Shown here one piece after another: positions 1-5,147 of a stretch of 15,537 nt of DNA (within the stretch, counting starts at the first letter, position 1; each line of letters begins with the position of its first letter). Location: positions 1 to 15,537 of the forward strand of contig JBBDYG010000102.1 of NCBI GenBank assembly GCA_040901765.1, read 5' to 3'. This DNA is from JBBDYG01 sp040901765. GTDB taxonomy: Bacteria > Planctomycetota > Planctomycetia > Pirellulales > Lacipirellulaceae. The notes below the pieces were generated by a model. The model was given only the letters and a program-made list of their open reading frames with translations. It had not been told where the DNA came from and did no database searches. Made by a program: the position numbers and the translations under genes.

Positions 1-1
1 G

Positions 2-601
2 ATGCTGGCCACGTTCGGGATGTGGGACGACGTGCTGCGCGAGCCGGTGCCGCCGAACGATCTACGCTTGTCGTTCGGGCTTGCTCAGTATGCGCGGGGA
101 GTCGCGTTCGCCGCGAAGAAGGACTGGGCGTCCGCCGCCGCTGCGCTCGACACCGTGACGGCGATTGCCCGTGGCACCTCTCCGGCGGACCGGACGGCGA
201 TGTCGTCGGGCACGGGCGAGAACAAGACTATCATGGACATCGCCATGCACGCGCTCGTCGCGGAGATCGCCTATCAGCGCGGAGATTTCGCGGACGCGGT
301 CGCGCACTTCACGATGGCGGCGGAGCTGGAGGACAGCTTCAACTATACGGAGCCGCCGCAGTGGGCGACTCCGATCCGGTGGTCACTCGGCGACGCGCTG
401 CTCAAGGCGGGGCGGGCCGCGGACGCGGAGCGGGTTTACATGGAGGACTTGCTGCGTTTTCCAGAGAATGGCTGGTCGCTGCACGGGCTCGCGGCGAGTT
501 TGCGAGCGCAGGGGAAGGTCGGAGCGGCGGACGCCGCGGACGCGAGGTTGATCAGGGCGTGGCGCGGAGCGGATGTGGTGCTGGCGGGCTCGAGGTTCTA
601 A
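2..601 (+). CDS. TPR-repeat protein, C-terminal part (5' end outside window)
   Basis: This is an open frame from the left edge to a TAA at 599-601, 199 residues visible. The ATG at base 2 is probably an internal Met, because the protein starts abruptly in helical repeat sequence. Helix-turn-helix repeats are seen around residues 85-110 (ALVAEIAYQRGDFADAVAHF), 127-150 (WSLGDALLKAGRAADAERVY) and 158-175 (SLHGLAASLRAQGK), with the usual TPR spacing of small and aromatic residues. The end, with an ENGW-LHGLA motif, then AW-ADV and a final SRF, is typical of a widespread family of bacterial TPR proteins of unknown role. Strong GC bias at third codon positions supports real coding and contrasts with the less GC-rich genes that follow. 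It converges on the minus-strand gene ending at 644, with 42 bases between the two stops and no clear hairpin. It is probably native flank rather than part of the defence region. Confidence 0.75.
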   Translation: MLATFGMWDDVLREPVPPNDLRLSFGLAQYARGVAFAAKKDWASAAAALDTVTAIARGTSPADRTAMSSGTGENKTIMDIAMHALVAEIAYQRGDFADAVAHFTMAAELEDSFNYTEPPQWATPIRWSLGDALLKAGRAADAERVYMEDLLRFPENGWSLHGLAASLRAQGKVGAADAADARLIRAWRGADVVLAGSRF

Positions 602-643
602 GAGAGGGAGGAACCGGCTTTGCACCACGGAATTACTCGCTGC

Positions 644-1465
644 TTACACGTCGATCAAGAGGAGGAGCGTCAACGCGGATTCGAGCACGGGTCGAAGGAC
701 AGCCCAATCTTGCGCCTCCAAATCGGTTACCAAATTTGCGCCGTGCCTTACGCCAGGCGTGGAATTGGCGTATACCCAAAGGCCTTCGAGAATCTTGCCC
801 GTTCCGGCGTCAATTAATTTCTTTGCTCGGAGAAGCTTGATACACTCGCCTAGCGTGGCACATTGGTTTGAAAGAATTGTTTTCGCTAGTGCTTCAATTG
901 CGAGGATCCCTTCACGTAATCCTGCTACGATGTCGTGTTCGTCTTCCGCATATTGACGAGCGGAGTTCCAATGCGTCTGTACTGACGTGTATCGGGGTGC
1001 ACGGAGCGTATCACCAAGAGGGAGCCGGCGGTGGCGCCGAGACAGGAGGTCGATGTCCAACTCAGACGTAGCAAGTTCGGCGGCATGCTGTCTCGCTTCA
1101 TCGAGGGTTGGCAAGGTTGTTTTCACACGAGTTGTGCACTTGGCGTATTCCCGATCGATATCGTCGGCAAAATCCCTAACGGCACGCTGAATTAGATCTG
1201 CGACCTGCGCCCTGGTCTCTTCGCTGGGATCTGCGTCGTCGGCATTGAGAATGCGGTGGCAAGTTGACCATGCATTCAGTGCGCGTCGCTCAAGCTCTGT
1301 CCGCGCCATTTCATGGGCAGCAAGGACCATGCTCGACCCGAATCCTAGCCCACCGTGCGAAAGCTCCGCTTGTCTCTGAGCAAACTCGCGTGCGAAAGCA
1401 CGCGTGGCGGCTTTAGCGTCTATTGCAATTCTGCTCAATGCGAGCTGAAAAGCGTCCGGGCTCAA
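644..1465 (-). CDS. AbiJ/Abi_C-like abortive-infection family protein
   Basis: The protein has 273 residues. The C-terminal region (about 165-273) carries a pattern I recognise from AbiJ-type and Abi_C proteins: GLREGILAIEALAK (182-195), then ATLGECIKLL (203-212), then GLWVYANSTPGVRHG (228-242). In relatives this reads roughly AVEA...TLG.AL...L.GLY.Y.S...GIRH. The region is HEPN-like, but the classical R-x4-6-H nuclease spacing is not present here, only adjacent R240-H241. The N-terminal 60 residues are helical, with a GFGSSM element. The only usable start is a TTG at 1463-1465, since the same frame holds a TGA upstream and no ATG or GTG between. No clear Shine-Dalgarno is seen. It is the last gene of the minus-strand cluster, 123 bases after the DUF262 stop, and its start overlaps the stop of a short frame as TTGA. 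The family assignment is by motif memory; the role in phage defence is inferred from family and context. Confidence 0.72.
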   Translation of the reverse strand: MSPDAFQLALSRIAIDAKAATRAFAREFAQRQAELSHGGLGFGSSMVLAAHEMARTELERRALNAWSTCHRILNADDADPSEETRAQVADLIQRAVRDFADDIDREYAKCTTRVKTTLPTLDEARQHAAELATSELDIDLLSRRHRRLPLGDTLRAPRYTSVQTHWNSARQYAEDEHDIVAGLREGILAIEALAKTILSNQCATLGECIKLLRAKKLIDAGTGKILEGLWVYANSTPGVRHGANLVTDLEAQDWAVLRPVLESALTLLLLIDV

Positions 1466-1588
1466 CGACTGCGGGGCGGCCGATAAGGGTACGGCAGACG
1501 TGGAATGGTCCGCGGCTCGGAGGACTCACCCGCGTCTGTCAACATCTGCTGTTGCTGTTGGGCGACGAACAAGGTGTGTTGAACAAAC

Positions 1589-2677
1589 TCACCGGGAACC
1601 GCGCTTTGTAACGAGGAATTCGCGAAACCGTCGTTGCAGTACGTCGATTCGTGACGTGTGACTTGCTTCGTCATTCGTACTTCTGTTGTAGTTGTCGTAT
1701 TCGACGAGTTCGCTGTCAATTCGCCTGCTCCTCGGCGCTTCGCTGAGAAGCCGCCGATTCTCCGCACGATTGCCTTCGAACCGCGTCAAGAACTCGCGAA
1801 CCTTAGGGAGCTCTTTCGTCGGCAGTTCTCCTATGAACCAGTAATACACTGGTATGACGCCAGCTGAAGACAGTAAACGATCGCGCGGCAAAAAGACGGC
1901 AGACATTTCATCAAGAGTTTCGAGAACTCTTCTGCCGGCGAGCTCAAGCTGGTCGCTGTGCCCGACCTGTTCGGTTTCGCGAACGAACGCATCCAATGTT
2001 GATTTTTTTGTGTCTCTCGGAGCCGAGTTGTACTCAAACATCAAGATTTTGGCCGCGGCATTCAGATCCTGGCCACGCTCGACCTTGAAGGAAATTGTAG
2101 AGTCGAAGAATTCGTGTTTTGCAATTTCCCTAATAACCTCGGGCGCTGGGCCAGCCATTGCGTTACGAATCTCGGCGCCGGTTAACGGCTTACTACGGTT
2201 GAGTCGAACAAATAGGTCATTTATTTGTTCGTTGGTTTCCGCGATCACGCTCATTACGGAGAGATTGAAGGTTTCGAACACCTCCGCTATCTCTGCATAG
2301 TTTTGCCGTAAGTCCTGATAGCTGAGTCCCTGAAGGTCTAAACTTGGATCTTCACGATAAACAAAATCGTTGTTGAGCGTGATCTTGCCATCAAAAAAAT
2401 CAAAGATGGATTCGAAACGCTGTTTCCCATCAATGATCGCATAAGGCAGTTTCTTTTCGTTCAGAGTCGAGTCTGCCCAGGTAAAGTCCGCGAGGTAGAC
2501 TTTCGGGACGTCGAACCCGTTTAGGATCGAGTCAATTAGATAGGCCTTGTCAGAATCCGACCATAGCCTTCCGCGGCGTTGATACGGTGGTTCCATGTCG
2601 ATTTTTGCGCGCTTGCCCTTCCACCACGAAAGGGTTCGGGCTTCGAATGCGGCGACTTTAAAGCGCGGCGGCGTCAT
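1589..2677 (-). CDS. DUF262 (ParB/GmrS-like) domain protein
   Basis: The protein has 362 residues. The N-terminal half matches the DUF262 family: PPYQRRGRLWS at 30-40, a helix with LIDSILNGFDVPKVYL at 47-62, IIDGKQRFESIFDFF at 81-95 (the DGQQR-type signature, here DGKQR), and NDLFVRLNRSKPLTGAEIRNA at 153-173. DUF262 has a ParB-like fold and is the N-terminal part of the GmrSD type IV restriction enzyme, where it binds and uses nucleotides. The HNH-type DUF1524 (GmrD) half is not visible, so this is a stand-alone DUF262 protein with a divergent helical C-terminus, not a full GmrSD. Its ATG (2675-2677) overlaps the TAA of the FRG gene upstream as TAATG, which implies translational coupling and a joint function. 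The family call is firm. The biochemical activity is inferred; many stand-alone DUF262 proteins remain uncharacterised. Confidence 0.9.
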   Translation of the reverse strand: MTPPRFKVAAFEARTLSWWKGKRAKIDMEPPYQRRGRLWSDSDKAYLIDSILNGFDVPKVYLADFTWADSTLNEKKLPYAIIDGKQRFESIFDFFDGKITLNNDFVYREDPSLDLQGLSYQDLRQNYAEIAEVFETFNLSVMSVIAETNEQINDLFVRLNRSKPLTGAEIRNAMAGPAPEVIREIAKHEFFDSTISFKVERGQDLNAAAKILMFEYNSAPRDTKKSTLDAFVRETEQVGHSDQLELAGRRVLETLDEMSAVFLPRDRLLSSAGVIPVYYWFIGELPTKELPKVREFLTRFEGNRAENRRLLSEAPRSRRIDSELVEYDNYNRSTNDEASHTSRIDVLQRRFREFLVTKRGSR

Positions 2678-3504
2678 TACTTGGGTCCCTCGGGGAAGCC
2701 AAAGGAGCGCTTTATTTCGCGCGCCAAACCCTCGAGATCTGGGAAGACAACGGATTCCGTGATGCCATGCCGGAGCAGAGAGTCTCGTACTCTACGTATG
2801 ACACTTCGCTGTAGTTCTACGCGCACGAGGCAATTCTCCGGAAACGATTCAGATCTGTATACAGATTCCATTGGCTCTGTGTTTTGGCCAAACAGGACGA
2901 ACACGCCCTGCTGCGCTACAATGCGTGGGCTGTTGTGAGCTCCGTAGATCGCTACGGGATGATTATTCATGCCAACGAACGTTGGTCCTGGCTTGTAGCC
3001 GAGAAGTTCATCGTCGCCTGGGGTAAGTACGCCGCGGTCATACCGCTGATGCTGTAACGCATGCGCATTCCACGCCGCCGGGTTAAGAATCCAGACTACT
3101 GAAGAACCGGAATACCTGTGCGAGCCATCCTTGTTGAGTTCGAAGCACGCACCCATCACGGCGAAGTGTAGCGCGATCAATGGATTCTCAGTCCAGTCGA
3201 GAAGTCTCGTGGGCACCCCGTAGTGCTGCATGAAGAATAGGGTATCCCATTCGTCGGTCAGCGGGCGTACCTGATAGGGAAGACTGCGCTGGCGGAACCG
3301 AGTGAGCAACCTTCGTTCAAGGTCAGGGATTTTCTCGGGGATCTGCGCGTCACGGTGTCGATAAAGCGAAGGAAGCAACTTGAACGTTGCCTGGCCGCAA
3401 CCGCGATACCAAAGGGAATCGGTCGAGTTTTGCTGCAGTTCCTCCACCAAGGTCAGGTACTCTGGCAGGGAAGAGGGTTTTTCTACTCGAACAACGGTTG
3501 TCAT
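2677..3504 (-). CDS. FRG domain protein
   Basis: The protein has 275 residues and is recognisable as an FRG-domain protein. It has a WYRG motif at 32-35, the position of the (F/Y)RG signature that names the family. A second conserved block follows at about 92-116, containing QHYGVPTRLLDWTENP, and SPRIVAQQGVFVLFG lies at 192-206. A final block GITESVVFPDLEGLAREIK is at 247-265. The domain fills almost the whole protein, and no signal peptide or membrane segment is seen. FRG proteins have no settled activity that I can vouch for; they turn up often in defence islands. The ATG at 3502-3504 is the first in frame after the gap. A TTGACA box lies 31 bases upstream, which would give a nearly leaderless message. 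The stop overlaps the DUF262 start by one base (TAATG), so the two probably act together. There are 103 bases to the HEPN gene upstream. Confidence 0.9.
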   Translation of the reverse strand: MTTVVRVEKPSSLPEYLTLVEELQQNSTDSLWYRGCGQATFKLLPSLYRHRDAQIPEKIPDLERRLLTRFRQRSLPYQVRPLTDEWDTLFFMQHYGVPTRLLDWTENPLIALHFAVMGACFELNKDGSHRYSGSSVVWILNPAAWNAHALQHQRYDRGVLTPGDDELLGYKPGPTFVGMNNHPVAIYGAHNSPRIVAQQGVFVLFGQNTEPMESVYRSESFPENCLVRVELQRSVIRRVRDSLLRHGITESVVFPDLEGLAREIKRSFGFPEGPK

Positions 3505-3513
3505 TGGGTAGGG

Positions 3514-3541
3514 ATTGAGATCGCTTGCGGCGCAATGTCAA
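3514..3541 (-). promoter_or_regulatory. Possible promoter for FRG-DUF262-Abi genes
   Basis: On the minus strand a perfect TTGACA (-35, positions 3536-3541) is followed after 16 bases by CTCAAT (3514-3519), which matches TATAAT at only three places. Transcription would begin about three bases before the FRG ATG, so the message would be nearly leaderless, in line with the lack of a Shine-Dalgarno there. The -35 box is good and the -10 box is weak. The 103-base gap leaves room for a second transcription unit within the cluster. Confidence 0.35.
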
Positions 3542-3607
3542 AGAACTGGAGCTGCTTAAATCGCATTGCACCGCGCACGAACGAGGGCGTAGGGGCGGAT
3601 AGTGGCC

Positions 3608-4177
3608 TCATCCGACCTGTCGAATCCAATCTCGAACAATACTTTCGATGCGTTCGACTTCGATTTGTGGAAGGACACCCGTATGCATTATAATGTTTCG
3701 CGACATCTCAACGTCGTTGAACCGGGACGTGACCCATGCCTGATCGGGAAATAGATCCGAGAACTCGTCCCAGTTCGCGATTATGATTTGCGCAAGGTTT
3801 CCGAAGAGCGTGTAACCAATCATTGCAGTCGATCTAGGAGTATGGTAACGATTCTTCCCTTCCTTATCACGCAAGCGTTCGACTGCAGCTTTGATCTTCG
3901 ATGGAACGGATGTCTCCCACCATTGGAGGCCTTTCCGCTCGAGCAAGCGTTCAGTAATGAGCTCCCTGACCGCGTTCTCTAGGCAAAAAAACGCGGAAAA
4001 GACCGACGCCATTTTGACCGCATCGTAAACAACCCTCGGGCTGAACTCACTCTCTTCAATGTGGACGGTTGGGGGTGCAGCAGCAAAGCCACGCGTAGAT
4101 ATCCCAGTACTTTCTAGCTGTGTCAGCCCATCAGACACGAGCATCCCGTCGAACGCGAACTGCTTGAGACGTTCCAT
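3608..4177 (-). CDS. Swt1-type HEPN domain protein
   Basis: The protein has 189 residues. The C-terminal two thirds reads as a Swt1-family HEPN domain: FFCLENAVRELITERL (63-78), then WWETSVPSKI (86-95), then GYTLFGNLAQIIIANWDEF (121-139), then FNDVEMSRNIIMHTGVL (153-169). R160-N-x3-H165 fits the R-x4-6-H catalytic motif of HEPN ribonucleases, with the usual polar residue after the Arg, so an active RNase is plausible. HEPN proteins are common toxins or effectors in toxin-antitoxin and abortive-infection systems. The first 45 residues do not match a family I know. The ATG (4175-4177) overlaps the TAA of the DUF5343 gene as TAATG, suggesting that the two are made at a fixed ratio and act as a pair. 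Family call good; RNase activity and the toxin role are inferences. Confidence 0.82.
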   Translation of the reverse strand: MERLKQFAFDGMLVSDGLTQLESTGISTRGFAAAPPTVHIEESEFSPRVVYDAVKMASVFSAFFCLENAVRELITERLLERKGLQWWETSVPSKIKAAVERLRDKEGKNRYHTPRSTAMIGYTLFGNLAQIIIANWDEFSDLFPDQAWVTSRFNDVEMSRNIIMHTGVLPQIEVERIESIVRDWIRQVG

Positions 4178-4815
4178 TACAAGTTGAGGTTGTCGCGAAG
4201 GCTACGAAAAATGGCGTGGTATACAGAGATATCAGTTGTTGAGGGTAGGTGAATCTGAATGTTGTAGTGGTACTGCGTCGCACGCGCGTGTTCGGGCTGG
4301 CGCGGCTTAGATTCGTGGCTAGTACTACCCTGGGGCTCTGCCACAGCCTTATCGAGTCCGTCGACAGCGGCGCTTTTGGCGGGTCGCAAGCCCTTTCCAT
4401 CGAATTTTGCCAGCGTAGCAAGTGATTTGAACGTGGAGTGATAGCGGGCGACGGATTTGGTGTCCTTCCCAGTTACGCGGCTAATCGCTCCCTTTACTTC
4501 ATTGTCCGGCAGAGTGTGGATATTGGTATCGATGGCGTAGAGGTCAGCGTAGAGGTCCTTGATTCGTTCGCCCAACACATAAGGCCAATCGGTGGTGTCT
4601 CGCAAACGATCGTAGTATTCAGTAGGAGCGCCGGCCTCTGTTAGAAAGCCCAAATCTTTCAGCACCCCAATTATTGCCCGATCGTTGGATGCCGCGAATC
4701 CCCACGTTTTGAGTAGTTTCTGAGACAAACGCTCTGGTTTTGCCGCCGACCTAATTTTTCCGAGTATAGGTCCGATTTTGTTGTTCGAAATAATGTATGG
4801 ATAAGCATTCGCCAT
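4177..4815 (-). CDS. DUF5343 domain protein
   Basis: The protein has 212 residues from the chosen start. Features of DUF5343 are clear: an opening ANAYPYI, then WGFAASNDRAIIGVLKDLGF (about residues 38-57), then PTEYYDRLRD, and a helical stretch ending in FKSLATLAKFD. This looks like a winged-helix-type helical domain. A low-complexity linker (AEPQGSTSHESKPRQ) leads to a short C-terminal block HYNIQIHLPSTTDISVYHA-IFRSLRDNL, which I recall as a recurrent tail of such proteins. I chose the ATG at 4813-4815 because relatives begin a few residues before the YPY motif. A second ATG five codons upstream (4828-4830) would give 217 residues but lies inside the likely -10 box. No Shine-Dalgarno is present before either. 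The gene leads the cluster and overlaps the HEPN gene as TAATG, which would suit an antitoxin or DNA-binding partner. Function unknown. Confidence 0.85.
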   Translation of the reverse strand: MANAYPYIISNNKIGPILGKIRSAAKPERLSQKLLKTWGFAASNDRAIIGVLKDLGFLTEAGAPTEYYDRLRDTTDWPYVLGERIKDLYADLYAIDTNIHTLPDNEVKGAISRVTGKDTKSVARYHSTFKSLATLAKFDGKGLRPAKSAAVDGLDKAVAEPQGSTSHESKPRQPEHARATQYHYNIQIHLPSTTDISVYHAIFRSLRDNLNL

Positions 4816-4825
4816 GATGTATGAT

Positions 4826-4855
4826 CCCATAGAGAAGGTGATCGTCTAGCGTCAA
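4826..4855 (-). promoter_or_regulatory. Possible promoter for the DUF5343-HEPN pair
   Basis: On the minus strand TTGACG (4850-4855) is followed after 18 bases by TATGGG (4826-4831). The -35 box matches five of six bases; the -10 box matches three. The predicted start point falls just before the ATG at 4815, giving an almost leaderless message, as for the FRG gene. If this is the true promoter, the upstream ATG at 4830 cannot be the start codon. Confidence 0.35.
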
Positions 4856-4932
4856 CACCGTTTAGACCTGCGATCCAAGTAATGCTGGGGCGCATTCCGG
4901 CATAATCACGCTGATACTGATAGGCATTAGCC

Positions 4933-4959
4933 AAAACGACTGCCCTCCAAGGCGGCCGT
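4933..4959 (-). terminator. Decayed terminator hairpin (copy 1)
   Basis: On the minus strand the stem 4951-4959 pairs with 4936-4944 over nine positions, with one G-T wobble and one mismatch, a six-base loop and then TTTT (4933-4936). The architecture matches the perfect terminator at 15318-15345, so it looks like a diverged copy. It could still stop read-through from hsdR into DUF5343. Confidence 0.5.
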
Positions 4960-4984
4960 CAACTACTATTAGTAGTAGTCCCTC
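4950..4984. repeat. Direct repeat, copy 1 (tandem-hairpin module)
   Basis: This 35-base segment matches 15336-15370 at 31 positions in the same orientation. It opens with AGGCGGCCGTCA and closes with AGTAGTAGTCCCTC. Inside is a small stem actact/agtagt (4962-4967 with 4971-4976) and a three-base loop. Three of the four mismatches fall exactly in that loop, so the pairing is kept in both copies. Confidence 0.8.
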
Positions 4985-5095
4985 AAAACTCCTACCCGAT
5001 CCCGTTGCGGTTTCCCTCGCCGGCTCACTTCTCGAGCTTCGTAGCAGAGGGGCCCGGTGTACTCATATTTCGCCCCCTTCGCTCAACTCGTGATT

Positions 5096-5127
5096 CCGTC
5101 GTTTGGCGGCGTGTGCCAAATGGACGG
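5096..5127 (-). terminator. Stem-loop after hsdR, possible terminator
   Basis: The segment folds as CCGTC/GACGG plus TTTGGC/GCCAAA around a seven-base loop, 11 pairs with a small internal bulge. It begins 21 bases after the hsdR stop. There is no T-run after it on the minus strand, so it may be a pause or 3'-end stabiliser rather than a true Rho-independent terminator. Confidence 0.35.
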
Positions 5128-5147
5128 CGTTGATGGCGAGCTACATC

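Larger units (their letters stand above)
4831..5147. other. 317-base intergenic region between hsdR and DUF5343
   Basis: No convincing gene is present. From right to left it holds a stem-loop behind hsdR (5096-5127), a 13-codon frame ATGAGTACACC... ending in TGA at about 5027 (no support), the tandem-hairpin repeat with a decayed terminator (4933-4984), and the promoter region of DUF5343. At 4917-4934 the minus strand reads TTG-GCT-AAT-GCC-TAT, encoding (M)ANAY. This echoes the DUF5343 start MANAYPY 119 bases downstream but in another frame. Confidence 0.6.

Noticed and set aside
22..840. 272-codon frame overlapping the left TPR gene
   Set aside because: The product is Arg/Gly-rich, typical of a shifted frame in GC-rich DNA, and the overlapping TPR frame is the real one.
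1854..2300. 148-codon plus-strand frame antisense to the DUF262 gene
   Set aside because: It is covered by a gene with family motifs on the other strand; no features of its own.
4828..4830. Upstream ATG giving DUF5343 five extra residues
   Set aside because: It lies within the likely -10 box and relatives begin close to the YPY motif, so the ATG at 4815 was preferred.
5025..5066. 13-codon frame MSTPGPSATKLEK after hsdR
   Set aside because: Too short, with no conserved neighbour or clear start signal; cannot be told from chance.
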